Assembly (NCBI GenBank): GCA_964036295.1
Contig: OZ038465.1
Coordinates: 19,121,831-19,185,830 of the forward strand
Source: Plumapathes pennacea
Lineage: Eukaryota; Cnidaria; Anthozoa; Antipatharia; Myriopathidae
Direction: 5' to 3'
DNA length: 64,000 nucleotides
Part shown: positions 24,441 to 35,975 of the stretch, piece by piece
Numbering within the stretch: position 1 is the stretch's first letter
How the letters are laid out: each line of letters starts with the position of its first letter
Made by a program: the position numbers and the translations under genes
The notes under the pieces: model-generated
What the model was told of the DNA's origin: nothing
The model's database searches: none
Seen by the model: only the letters and a program-made list of their open reading frames with translations

Positions 24441-25142
24441 CTTGTTGGTTTCGAATAAAAAACAGAACTAATACTCATGCAATGAGCGCCGGGACAAGTT
24501 ACTCTTTTTCATGTGGATTTGCTGAACTTGCCATATAACTCCGATTCCTATCGTAATTTTCTAAATAGGTATCGACAAAGGTCCTGGAACAACTCTTTGG
24601 AGAGCCTTCACGTTATTGGTCAATCCATTGGTAGTCATGGCAACATCGACATTTCACATGTGAACGACAAAAATGACATATTCGCTGTGCGCAAAGAATT
24701 ATTAAAACTTGGAAAAATCTAGCCAAAGACCACGAGTAAGCAAATAGGGAGAACATCGGGGACGATATTATAAATTAGAACTGAATGAGAAGTGGAGGAC
24801 GCTGGAATTCTAGCTCCCAACACAAACCATGTGTGGTAAGTTCATACCTATCAACCCTTGCCTTTCATGAATTCTGAATTCGTGATATATAGTAAACCAA
24901 CAAACATTAGGCCTACTCGACAAAGTCACTATGTGGACAGTTTAGCTGGGCTGCGTTTACACGGATGCGTTTTCACCGCTCGTTTTTGCTGTTTACGCGA
25001 AAACAGAAACCGGAGCGTTTTGAAAGACTCACTTTTGGCTGCGCTTTCGAATCAATGCGTTTTTATTGCCCAATTCGATCGTTTTTGTGTGAACGGGAGA
25101 TGAAAACGCATCGTTTTCAAAGCAAAACGCATTCGTGTAAAT

Positions 25143-26130
25143 CCCCCGGGGGGAGGGGGGCACTCCTATATATGAGCTATACGGGGATGTGCCGCTCAGC
25201 AGGGTATACTTTTCGCCTCTCCGACTCTGGAACAGGGTATACAAATCACCGTTTATCTCTGAAACAGGGTATAATTTTCGTTCAGTCTGGCTCTGGAACA
25301 AGGTCGATATTTCTTCCTGCCAGAAACCGTGATGATTTAATAGTCGAGTCTGTCGCTGCTAAACAGCTCTTAAAGTGCCTATAAGCCCTCAGACGTTACG
25401 TTTTTATATGAAAGTAGGAAGTAATCTAAACAACTTATGGCCAAAGAAACTCCGCTCCGAAGCGTTTTTATATATTTTTCTGCCTGGCAAACATGCGATT
25501 TTGACCGCCATTTTGAATCTGACCGCGCAAAGTTTTTCGATCGAGAGCCTGGGTTATGACGTCAGAGGAGGGATTCGTTTCTTGTCAAACAAAACTTTCA
25601 CACAGATTTTGCAGTTGGCGAGGTGAGAATTATGCTCATAGATGTGTTGTCGAGAAAAACGTAACCAAGGGAAAAAACAACTAAGGTAAAGAGACGCCAA
25701 AACAATGCCAGTGCCTTCTCTGACGTCACAGACCCAGTCTCCCATGTCGCTCGGTCAAAATTTCGGAATTCTGAGTTCAACCGCGTGAAAAAAGTATAAG
25801 AACGATTCGGAACGGAGTTTCTTTGAATATAAGTTGCTTAGATCACTTCCTACTTTCATATAAAAACGTAACGTCTGAAGGCTTATAGGCACTTTAACTG
25901 TTGCTTTAAATCACGCAACGCCACATGTTTATTCAAGCACGCCATTTCAGATTTGTGGAGTCGCCTCTAGTCTGGAACAGGGTATCTGTTTTCACCATTT
26001 TGTCTGGAACAGGGTAGCAAATTGCCTTTCTTTACTCTGGAACAGGGTTAGGGTCACAGGGACTCAGCGGCACACCCCCATACTTAATTTAAGGGAGTGC
26101 CCCCCCCCCCCCCGGGGGGGGGGGAGGGGG
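25143..26130. mobile_element. Middle element of the nest (family D, G/C-run termini)
   Basis: Starts CCCCCGGGGGGAGGGGGGCA and ends with a run of C followed by GGGGGGGGGGGAGGGGG. The interior has repeated CTCTGGAACAGGGTAT units. GTGTAAA occurs just outside both ends (25135-25141 and 26131-26137), a likely 7-8 base target duplication made inside the outer element. It is itself interrupted by the element at 25374-25893. Confidence 0.72.
25374..25893. mobile_element. Inner MITE, TTAA-flanked (piggyBac-type), 520 bp with ~90-bp inverted repeats
   Basis: TTAA at 25370-25373 and 25894-25897 flank the element. The ends are AGTGCCTATAAGCC and GGCTTATAGGCACT, continuing as near-perfect inverted repeats for about 90 bases (25374-25463 against 25806-25893). 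The interior has CGCCATTTTGA, GACGTCA motifs on both sides and no recognisable coding sequence. Confidence 0.85.
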
Positions 26131-26143
26131 GTGTAAACGAAGC

Positions 26144-28301
26144 TAGAGACCTATTTACTTTCCAAGACGAGCACGTGCTGTAAGCCGTGTCGCCAGTACC
26201 CTTTCACTACCTCGTTCTCAGGGCCTTTCTGGGCATCGAGGTTGGGGTTTGGGTCAACCTAGAAAACTTCCAAGTCCCGAACTGTCAAATGAAACCTGAA
26301 GATCACTCAAACGCAAAGCTGTCAATGATCCGGTTCACTTATCAGTACATTGTTCTTGAGCCGCGTAATTCATGTTTTTGGTCCAGAGCAACGAACCAAC
26401 CCTTTGCCGCTGTGGCTCTACCACTATTAGTTAACTGTGTAGTTCTACATGAATCGCAATAAAAGTATGTTATTTTCAGTGAAACATGTGGGTGATTGGC
26501 CCCATCCTGGTGTCGGCCTGCGGCGTGAAGAGGCCTTTTCCACAGCCTAGGGCAGTAACGCCGTAAAGAGTTTCGAGCTTTGTCGCTTCGTCAGAACAAC
26601 GAGCGATGAATTTAAATCAATCCAGAAAGATTTCGAACCCTGGACTCTGTCAAATATCAGTGTTCACACTTGTTTTTATGAGAGTTAATCTGATTTACAC
26701 CAGGAACAAAGGTCTTGAGAAGAGTACAGAAGTGCCATTGTTTTTGTGTAACTCGTGATAGACCCCCAGCAACTTATTCATTTGTTTGTTCAAAATAAAA
26801 TTCCTAAGCTGGATAATACCACAGTCTTGCCCTCCTGGAATTGTAAGGCTTATCAGCTAATTTTCTTTTCAGATCGGTACGATGTGTACATTCTAAAACG
26901 AGGGCGATGGTTTTCAGCTAAATTTGACGACATAAAAAAGGCAAATATCCGTCTTTCTAGGAAGAAATCATGAAGCTTTGCAACCTGAAGGGCAGCCACT
27001 GATCGAGCCAACACAACAAACAGCTTACACGAAGTACATCTTGATGCTTTTGCGATTCACAGACACGAGCAAGAGTGTTTTTCATCGTGACAAATTCACA
27101 TAACTTATTCGGTCAAACAAGGCCATAAATCCCTTACAAGTGTGAATCATTAACGCTTTTACCAGACAAAAGCTGGCTAAATCTTCTTCATTGTTAGCAA
27201 CCATATGTAAATGGTCGACATGTCAGTTACATCAATCAAAAAATGAACTTTTGTGGTCGTCAAAAGCGTGTAATAGAACTAAAATTAGCACAAGAGATGC
27301 CAATTAGGTAGGTAGTGATTGCTTGAGTAGTTTGTAAACAGTATTTTCATGACCAGGCATGAAGGAAAAACTCAACCATTCTGTCAATGAAGGCTCGATT
27401 TCATCTTTTAATAATGAAGAACGCGAAAAGGCTGACAATTTTTAAAGTGAAACATGTCGGCTTTGTCAGCAAGGTAACGCCCCGGTGTTTATTCAATTTG
27501 TATTTGTCTTTCTTCTTTCAAATGCAAATTGTACAACATGTCGTATTTTTACACTTCTTTGTGAAATATAATTGAAATGCTACGCAAAACGAGAAAAGGA
27601 AATTATAATATAGCGATATTGATTCGCTTTGCAAAGCTAGATCTTTCAAGCGATAGTGTTTTCTTCTAAACTAAATATTGGCGAACAGTCGGTCTTTGAG
27701 CATTTTTTGGGCTGATTTGGGCATATAGCAGCTGCACGACAGTTGACGAACCTCCAAAATTGACAGTTGTTCTTCTGCTGTTGGTTCAAATGAGGAATGA
27801 CCAAATACCAAACTCAAACAATCTGCTCATATTTAAAATCAGTGAACGAAACAAGAAATATATGTATATGCCTTTAATTCTGTCTTGTAAACCTTTACTT
27901 TGGTCGATTTATATTAGTGCTATATACTTTCTAACGTGCAAGAAGAAGGAAAATTCTGTACAAATAGCTTGCGCGCGTCATTAGTTTACCCACTTTTCAC
28001 TGTAGTGTCAACAGATCGGATCAAACCTTTTTTGCCATAAACACGACAATTTTCGACTGAAAACAAGTGTTTCCAGGCGCTACGTTTTCTTCACTGCTAA
28101 AACTGCCTGTATACAGCTATAAAGATGTGTACCACAAGACGACGAAAGTCTAAACTCTATAATACTGCCTTGCGAATCACGTCTCTGGGTTCCATTTAAT
28201 TGAAAATACTTTGTTGGCATTGTGACCACTTTTACACACATTCGTCTATGTACAGTACATACAGCCTGCCTTTAGCGTCCCGCAAAAGAAATAAGTCCAA
28301 G
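26144..28301. other. Intergenic, nothing recognised
   Basis: AT-rich DNA between the transposon nest and the ORF at 28302-29198. Only short open frames without recognisable motifs; no clear gene or repeat boundary found. Confidence 0.5.
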
Positions 28302-29198
28302 CTAATCCAAGCTTAACACATGTAAGTCTTGATCGATCTGCGAGGTTGTGTTATCCACGTCTCCTTCCATGAGTTTGATTGTCTCGGCAAAATGAGAGCT
28401 ACAACTGACGGAGCAAAGAGAGAACTTAGCAGCGTCATTGATAGTCGGCAGAACGTTCTTGCCTTTAAGTTTTTGGCGTCCTGTTCTTTTCTTATTGCTG
28501 CCGTACCACTTCATGGCCATGGACCGAGCCCGAACAATGGCGGCCATAGAGGAATGCCTTCCCTGTGGCACAGACGCGGATCTTTTTCTTTCTAAGTTAC
28601 CAACTGTCCTACCGTTGACACTTCGTTTTGCATTGCTCAACTGGTGAGACGATCTGCCTTCATTATCCAAAGTAGAACTTAGTTGTCCATCGCTCGGTTG
28701 ATCAACCGCAGTTGACTTCATTTTCCCAACGCCGGCAACTGAGCGTTTGAGTTGATTTTCTTTGCTTCCCACGAATTCACTTGAGCCCGTGCTGGCTCGT
28801 GGTCTTCTAAAAGAGGGAATAAAGAGCTTCCCGCTTTGTGTTTGTTCCACAGACTCCCGACCATTAGACAGCGCGGAGTGTTTCTTGCCCCCGTCCTTGC
28901 TTACGGGGAGTTTTGCGATATCAGCGTCGTGGCTTTGTGACAAAACATGTACACTATTTGTGATGTTTAGAGGCAAGTTGGCAGGCTTTGCTGTGGCTTT
29001 CTTCTGCCTGCTGTAACTCGACCTTCCAACTTCATTTCTCGAAGAAGACTGCCGAAGACCTTCACCACTCGCCCAGTATTTTTCTGGGTCTTTCCTTCGA
29101 CCAGCAATGACCAGTGGAGTGTTGTGTTTCTTCAACTCCGAAACAGGGTCGAAATCCGCAAATATCCGTTGATGCGGCATGTGTTCGCTGGGCCTCAT
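28302..29198 (-). CDS. Unrecognised intronless ORF, basic serine-rich protein of 298 residues
   Basis: I do not recognise a family. The ATG at 29198 opens MRPSEHMPHQRIFADFDPVS, followed by KKHNTPLVIAGRRKDPEKYW, a compact segment that could be a conserved motif. A long low-complexity middle is rich in S, K, R, N and G, and the basic tail includes MAAIVRARSMAMKWYGSNKK. No signal peptide or membrane segment is visible, so it is probably intracellular. The frame stays open without ATG upstream to about 29317 (…ISYLRKVRKVTWH before the first Met), so an upstream exon or a 5'-incomplete model is possible. The absence of stops over about 1 kb, with composition unlike its flanks, argues for a real gene. 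Confidence 0.6.
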   Translation of the reverse strand: MRPSEHMPHQRIFADFDPVSELKKHNTPLVIAGRRKDPEKYWASGEGLRQSSSRNEVGRSSYSRQKKATAKPANLPLNITNSVHVLSQSHDADIAKLPVSKDGGKKHSALSNGRESVEQTQSGKLFIPSFRRPRASTGSSEFVGSKENQLKRSVAGVGKMKSTAVDQPSDGQLSSTLDNEGRSSHQLSNAKRSVNGRTVGNLERKRSASVPQGRHSSMAAIVRARSMAMKWYGSNKKRTGRQKLKGKNVLPTINDAAKFSLCSVSCSSHFAETIKLMEGDVDNTTSQIDQDLHVLSLD

Positions 29199-29878
29199 GT
29201 GCCAAGTTACTTTCCGTACCTTCCTTAAATAGGAAATGTTATCACTTTCAGAATAATGACAGCTTTCTCTCGACTTCCGTGTAGTTGTGCGATGTGATGC
29301 CCGAGGGGGAGGACGATTATGTTAGTTTTCTCATTAAGTTTAATGCCAAATTATAGGTTCCTTTTGTTACTAGCAAACCTGCCAAATGGGCTTCTATTGT
29401 CCTCGGCAATTACGTCATTTTCTGGATCAACAATCGCCTCGTTGTCTCATTTTTGACAGCCGAATATTCCCATCTGAAACCTCGATCAATAGTCAAACGT
29501 CGGATTAGAGTCACAAAGTGATGCCAGAGCGTTTACAAAGAGCTTTCTTGCCTGTCTTGTTACAATAACTGACAGACAACTTGCTAGCAGATTATTCGCT
29601 CATTAGTTGGCTACACTGATAATGTCATATTGTATGCGTGCATGTGAAGTGGTACTTAATATCCATAACTCCGGAGCACAACATTTTTAAATTTTAAAAA
29701 ATGCTTCGTATATTACTTCAGTAACATTCATAATTCACTTAAAACTCAGTATCAGTTTCACGAATCTTTTTGGAGTTTCCACCGCCACTTCTAAGTTTAT
29801 TCTCTCCCTGACAAGTAATCAGTTAGGCCGAAGTCTAGATCTGCTCTCAATTGTGGCTCAGTTCAGTAATTAATAATT

Positions 29879-30056
29879 AATAAGCCACTCTCACAGTCAT
29901 GCGCAGTTCGTGAAACGGAGATGTTCTGGCGGGCCCCCAACTTGGCAGGCAGAATGGATATTAACTGATTCTTTGGTCATAATGTAATTATAACAACAAA
30001 AGCCAGTTCAACAGAGATTTGCTTCACAGAGACGCATGACTATGAAAGTGGCTTAT
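29879..30056. mobile_element. MITE, ~180 bp, superfamily unresolved
   Basis: AATAAGCCACTCTCACAGTC at the left and, inverted, GACTATGAAAGTGGCTTATT at the right. The arms match over about 24 bases with a few mismatches. No coding capacity. Confidence 0.6.
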
Positions 30057-31299
30057 TGCTCACTTCGGGTCACGTGTTCCTGCTTGAAACTCTTACTACC
30101 GAAAAGAAATGATATTGAGACTTGCACATGAAAGGCTCTATCATTACTGTATTGGTTTCATTCAATAAGACTTTTACATTTTTGCAGGCACCTTTCGTTT
30201 TCAGCGTTACTAGAATTGTCAAAAAAGCGACGCCGGACCTGCCCAGCAACATCATTAGTCGCGTTTCGGAGTTGCTGCTTCTTATATTTTAACGCTTTCG
30301 TGGCTAATTTTAATGCCCTTGCCAACCAGTAACTTTTCTCGTACAAATGTCTATATTTCTGAACTTTGAATTGTTGCCAAATTTCTTGTTTTGATGCTGC
30401 TGTCGAGGATATGCACCGCTCATGCTCAGGTAAAAAGATATAAATGATATATATATATATATAAATGTATGTGTGTTATGAGAGTAAAAATGATCTTCGC
30501 AGTTCTGAATCAACAATTTAACGTAGCTGCGAGGTGGCAACCCAGTTTTCAAAGAGTGGTAGTGCTATCCGCCGGACAAATCCCTATTAAGTTGACAAAA
30601 TAAGCATTGTCTTAATTATAGCGTTCTCAGAGTAGCTCAGGCTTGTGCCATACAGTGTAAAACAGCTGTACCATCCCGCATAAGAAGACCCTTGAAGATA
30701 AGTGTATTGACTGTAAACAACCGGGCCCTGATCGATTCCATGACCTAGCCTCCAGACCCCGCTCGGTCTGGTCTCGCTCCACCGCTCGCGTCCAGCCCTT
30801 GCCGGTGGCTTCAAATCGCGTTCGTTTTTCGCTCGTGCATCACCACCTTTGGCCACAACTATTCAAAGTCTAACACGAAGCGAGTTAGAAGTGCCGTGCC
30901 GAAAAACAGTCTAAATTTAAATAGTGTGAGTTCCAGCAGTGATGATTATTCATAGACATAATAAGTGTTCAGTCGTTCAATTATATCATTCAAATCTATT
31001 TTAGATGCCTGAAGAAATAGTCCTTGGATGCATAAATCCAAAATTGAAACCACAGCATATGTCGTACCCTTTTACCTTGGTTTTCCGATCATCATAGACC
31101 TATGCAGTAAATAAGTTCTGAGAATTTGACCACAGGCGACTGACCTGGTCAAACATAAAATTGAATGGAATTAAAGGCATCTTGCCTGCTGAACTAAAAT
31201 TAGCTCAAACAATGGATTTTTCTCATTTGCATTAAGTTCGATGTTCCCTCTGCAGGGATCCGTCCTTTGGTGTTCTCAATTTCTTTTCAAATTGTTCTG
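30057..31299. other. Intergenic plus probable 5' UTR acceptor of the first CLN3-like gene
   Basis: No gene recognised between 30057 and 31240. TTCCCTCTGCAG at 31245-31256 is a good splice acceptor 43 bases before the CLN3-like ATG, and an equivalent acceptor (TTAATTGCAG) precedes the second copy. This suggests an untranslated first exon upstream in both. A TA dinucleotide run lies at about 30449-30463. Confidence 0.45.
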
Positions 31300-33252
31300 A
31301 TGGCTACGAATGAAGATTACGCTCGGGTAGACCCTCTTGAATCTCAAAAGTCGGAAGAGAAGTTCGTCAACACGGCCGCATTCTTCGTTTTTGGCCTCGT
31401 TACATACTGCATTGGCATGGTGTTCTTCTCAGCCGCGGAGGATTTGTTGCAAGGGACTTCCCTTCCATCCACATTGACTCTGATCGCAGCTTTTGCACCG
31501 TATGCTCTCTGTGCTGTCGTACTTCCGAATTTTGTGCAACGAGTACCACAGGTGGTAGTGCCTTCAGCAGTGTCCATGTTCATTTCAGCCGGCTTGTTGT
31601 TGATGGCACTTACAACACACACTGAAACGAAGGTTCTGGGTATAATCACTATCTCGCTTGGTACTGGCGTGAGTGATACTTTGTATTTAGGACACACTGC
31701 TCGCTACCAAGACACAGCGGTTCGAGCTTTCACCGCAGGAACTGGTGTTGGGCTGATCCTCTCGGTATTCTACTACACTGGTAGGTTTGTTGGTCAGGGA
31801 ACATGTCTTATAAGATTTGTTTATGCTATAAACAGTCTTCTAACAAATAGACGCACTTCTTGATAATTGAAATGTTCTACATTTTATGGTGGTTGATTTC
31901 TTCAAATCTTAAATTAAAGTTGTTGAATACACATTTAATCGAAAATTCTCGTTTACCATTATGTACAATCATGCGAAGAGGAATCATAATTGTGAATGCT
32001 TCAAAACAAAATCGATTGATCTTTATTTCAGTACTTGGCACCTTTTTCAGTGTTGACAAACAAGTTAAGTCGGACTATTATGAATGAAATTTGCTAAAAT
32101 TTTTTGAAGAGATTCATTGCTGGAGTGCGGGACTAAACGCAGTCAAACTAGCACCATTGTGTGTCGAACAAAGAGTAATAGACTTTCAGTCAGCAGTTGT
32201 CTAAAAAATACATGTCAAAATGAATGAGGCACAGGAATCAGAAACCCATAAAAAGAAGGAAGCACGGCAAGATATGCAATCCTTTCATGTCAGTTTACTG
32301 TGTTGTTGAATTCTACCATCGTTTCACAAACCTGACTTGACCCTGATACAAACAATAGCGGTTTGGGATGAGATACTTTACACGCACTATCGGCAGTGAT
32401 CCATTTGATGTTATTGGTAACCCGAGTCTCTTCTTTTGCTCAACCGAAGGTATGACGACATGGCTGTGTGTTTCTCCATCAACTACCATACTTGTGCTAC
32501 TAGTCATGCTACCCCTACTGCCCATGTTCTATTGTCTCATGGATAAAAACCAGAGCACTAAATACGTTTCCAAGGCAACAGCTTATAAGGACATCCCTTA
32601 CACAAGCGCCCTCGACTCAGCAGAACGCCCGGAACACTTCTATCTCGCATGGAAAGAAAAGCTGCTAGCTATTGGGGAAAACAGACTTCTGTTTTCCTCA
32701 TTCTTCATTGGTTATTTTTGTGAATACGTCACGCTCCAGGCCATCGTGACCACATTGGCATTTCCCAGTGCGCCTTTCGACCCCAGAGATCATTACCAGT
32801 ACTACGCGGGCATCTTTATGACAGGCGAGTTCATTGGGCGAATATACGGACTGGTGTTGAAGCTTTTAAAGTGCAACATTCCAGATGTAACCAGACATAC
32901 GTGGATCTTTAGCCTGATAATCTTTGTGAATGCGCTGTTCCTCTTGCTCGCCTCTTGGTATCGCTTCCTCAACAGTGTGTATATTGTATTGGCAGTAGTG
33001 TTCTTTATCGGCCTCAACGCAGGCGCACTGTACTGCAACACGTTTGCAGTGGCCAGCCGCGGCTCAAGTTCCCGCCACGTCGAGTTTTCCCGCTCTTTCC
33101 TGACCATAGCTATGGGGACGGGGATAGTATTCGCTGGCCTTCTGGGTTTGAAGGTTGAACCACTGTTGAAAGAACACTGCGAGATCATATCTAAGGGTTC
33201 ATTCTACTGTCTTACCAGATCCATGCAAGCCTGGAACTCCTCCTCTTGCTAA
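31300..33252 (+). CDS. CLN3/battenin-like membrane transporter, copy A
   Basis: CLN3 is a lysosomal/endosomal multi-pass protein related to MFS transporters. Two coding exons, 31300-31780 and 32450-33252, join in phase 1 to 427 residues, close to the human 438. The N terminus (NTAAFFVFGLVTYCIGMVFF...AEDLL) matches the CLN3 start of TM1. VNALFLLLASWYRFLNSVY, LNAGALYCNTF and SSRHVEFSRSF match the CLN3 C-terminal half (AAYVNTF, DEHREFAM). About ten hydrophobic segments are visible. The ATG at 31300 follows a TTG-initiated open stretch and a likely 5' UTR splice acceptor. A near-identical 3' exon is found in copy B. The paralogue-specific role is unknown. Confidence 0.8.
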
Positions 33253-33284
33253 TGCAAGAAATTTCCCCCACATATCATGTAGCG

Positions 33285-33460
33285 CGCATAGCCGGCGTTC
33301 CCATTCGTTTTCAGGCCCAGTTCGATCCGAGTGTAGATCTGGGGCGAGTACAAAGTACTAAGGCAAAAACAAAAGTTTCAAAGGGGGGAGGGGGAGGGAG
33401 GTGAGGGAAACGCGGATCAAACTTAGCCTGAAAACGAACGGGAACGCGGCCGGTTATGCA
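33285..33460. mobile_element. Fold-back element, ~170 bp
   Basis: Left arm GCCGGCGTTCCCATTCGTTT then TCAGGC, right arm GCCTGAAAACGAACGGGAAC then GCGGCCGG. They are inverted with few mismatches around a G-rich centre. It lies directly 3' of CLN3-like copy A, probably in its 3' UTR. Confidence 0.65.
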
Positions 33461-33469
33461 GCAGTTATT

Positions 33470-33745
33470 ACACAAAACCGTGGATTCAAGTGTAAATTTT
33501 GTAGTTAAATGCAACGCTCGTAAAACCTCAAGGCTTGGCCAAGAAACTCAATACTAGGACTCGATACTGAAGTATAAGTTAGTTCAATGCATTTTCTATA
33601 ACATAAGTTGTGCACAAGAAAAATGAGGCTTGCGCACGATGAGAAATTTATCTCGAATTATGAGAAGTTAGATAGCCATGGCGACGAACGCTGACCAGCA
33701 GACGTGACGTGAAAAACGTATTTCCGCGATGTCCACTCTAGTGAA
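33470..33745 (+). repeat. Dispersed repeat R1, copy 2
   Basis: Direct-orientation copy of the segment inverted at 7066-7350; part recurs at 54745-54880. It contains CTTGGCCAAGAAACTCAATA and TTGTGCACAAGAAAAATGAG. Confidence 0.6.
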
Positions 33746-33827
33746 TGCTGCAGATAAACCAAAGTTAGCCATTCTACTTTAATTTAAGTGTATTCACATC
33801 ATCCCGCGCCCTGTAAAAAACGGTTGA

Positions 33828-33833
33828 AATAAA
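33828..33833 (+). terminator. Putative polyadenylation signal of CLN3-like copy A
   Basis: AATAAA about 575 bases after the stop of copy A and before the second gene. Confidence 0.35.
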
Positions 33834-34260
33834 GACTATATGGTCCGTCATGCTTGAATGCGCGGTCTGTTTTAATCCTATTCCATTTCAGTGCCTACAC
33901 AAAGAACAAAGCAAACGGCAAGCATGTTGGACCTTATGACACTGAAAAGGGGAGAAAACAGAAAAAAAGGGATGAAGCGAAGTAAGAAGGGGCGAGAAAG
34001 GAAGAACACCATTTCAGCCAATTTTAAAGTAACAGGACGACGTACTTGTCGGACGAGACGTTCATGCAAATATTTGAATTTGTCCATCAGTGGCACTATT
34101 GTCAGCATGTGTACCTATGCATGTTTTGGCGCGTTCCACTGTACCCAGGGGAACGGTAATTCATGCATTTTGTCATCGCTCTCAGGCAAATTGAAATCAA
34201 TACACCGTCCGTGTAGTTGCCTGTGCACATTTTGAGCCTGTTAATTGCAGAAAATTTACT

Positions 34261-35866
34261 ATGATGACGAAGAACAGGCAACCTGTCTCTTCTCCAACAG
34301 AAGAGTTCGACGAAAAGCTCGTCAACACAGCTGCGTTCTTCATTTTTGGCTTTGTTACTACCAGCATTGGCATGACGTTTTTATCGGCGACGGAGGACCT
34401 GCTTTCAGGGACCTCCCTTCCATCTACAGTACTTCTAATTGCCGCCATTGGACCGTACTTCATTTCCACTGCTATCCTTCCAAACTTTGTGGAGCGAGTG
34501 CCACAACTGGCTGTCAATTTAGCAGTGTTCCTGTCACATGTGACAGGATTGTTGCTAATTGCGCTTCCTTCACAAACAGGACTGAAGATTGTGGGTGTAA
34601 TCATTATTGCGCTTGGTTATGGCGCTGCCGAAGTATCATTCTTGGGTTATACTGCGCACTACAGCGGTACAACAGTCCGGGCTTACAGTGGAGGGACTGG
34701 TACAGGCTTTATTTTCTCTAATGTTTTCTACACTGGTAAGTTTACAATATTGTCTCATTTTCGAGAAGATGGCAGGTCAAAACATCTTGCAATCAGATTC
34801 ACCTCAATTGCAATGTGACTTTTGTCGCTTATCAACCTCAATGGGAGAGCAACTAGCGAACTTTGAATTTGTGTAAGGAACTGTATAATCTTGAATCGTT
34901 GCTTGTCTGAGTTGTTTCAGCTTGCTTCCACCCATACCAAAACTAAGACAAATTCGACTAATTACTTGATTTAAAATCAAATTTTTTTTGAAGGATAATA
35001 TATTTGCCATCGGTAACATTAGTATCTTCTTTTGCTTAACCGAAGGTATGACGACATGGCTGTGCGTTTCTCCATCAACTACCATACTTGTGCTACTAGT
35101 CATGCCACCCCTACTGCCCATGTTCTATTGTCTCATGGATAAAAACCAGAGCACTAACTACGTTTCCAAGGCAGCAACTCATGAAGACATCCCTTACAGC
35201 GCCCTTAACTCATCAGAACAAGCGGAACACTTCTATCTCACATGGAAAGAAAAGTTGCAAGCTATTTGGGAAAACAGATATCTAATGTCGTCATTTTTCA
35301 TTGCTTATGTCTGCGAATACCTCACAATACAAGCCATTGTGACCACATTGGCATTTCCCAGTGCGCCTTTCGATCCCAGAGATCATTACCAGTACTACGC
35401 GGGTATCTTCGTGACAGGCGAGTTCATTGGGCGAATATACGGACTGGTGTTGAAGCTTTTGAAGTGCAACATTCCAGATGTAACCAGGCATACGTGGATC
35501 TTTAGCCTGATAATCTTTGTGAATGCGCTGTTCCTCTTGCTCGCCTCTTGGTATCGCTTCCTCAACAGTGTGTATATTGTGTTGGCAGTAGTGTTCTTTA
35601 TCGGCCTCAACGCAGGCGCACTGTATTGCAACACATTTGCAGTGGCCAGCCGCGGCTCAAGTTCCCGCCACGTCGAGTTTTCCCGCTCTTTCTTGCAGTT
35701 AGGATTGGGGGCCGGGATTTTGTGCGCTGGTTGTCTTGGCCTGTTTGTTGAGCCTGTGTTGAAGGAACACTGTGTAGACTTGTATGATGCGAGTGGATAT
35801 TGTCTTACTCGGTCACCTGTAGCATGGAATGCTTCTTCGTGTTTGGGCAAAGGCCGTACTCCATAA
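34261..35866 (+). CDS. CLN3/battenin-like membrane transporter, copy B
   Basis: Tandem paralogue of copy A. Two coding exons, 34261-34735 and 35046-35866, join in phase 1 to 431 residues. The intron sits at the same codon (FYTG|M) as in copy A and uses the same unusual acceptor context (CAACCGAAG or TAACCGAAG before GTATGACG). The N terminus MMTKNRQPVSS differs from copy A and exon 1 is clearly diverged. Exon 2 is almost identical over about 350 bases. The final segment (ASGYCLTRSPVAWNASSC) is again diverged and extended by GKGRTP. Multi-pass membrane protein, presumably lysosomal by family. Confidence 0.8.
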
Positions 35867-35912
35867 TGTGTGGTCTGAGGGTGGATTTAAGAAGTTTATT
35901 AGTGTTACGAAC

Positions 35913-35917
35913 TAAAA

Positions 35918-35965
<48 letters not shown>

Positions 35966-35975
35966 GGGGGGGGGG
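35913..35975. repeat. A-run, (AG)n and G-run compound simple repeat
   Basis: Poly-A, then about 12 AG units, then about 22 G, 50 bases downstream of CLN3-like copy B. Long homopolymer runs such as this are also assembly-error prone. Confidence 0.95.

Larger units (their letters stand above)
24950..26143. mobile_element. Outer MITE of a three-level nest
   Basis: Left terminus GCTGCGTTTACAC (24950-24962), right terminus GTGTAAACGAAGC (26131-26143), inverted with one mismatch. Between the left end and 25142 are ACGCATCGTTTTCA-type inverted units. The remainder is occupied by the element inserted at 25143-26130, so the original element was only about 200 bp long. Confidence 0.72.

Noticed and set aside
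32802-35850. Antisense open frames of 128 and 151 residues in both CLN3-like genes
   Set aside because: They mirror the conserved exon on the other strand and share its near-identity; shadows of the sense coding sequence.
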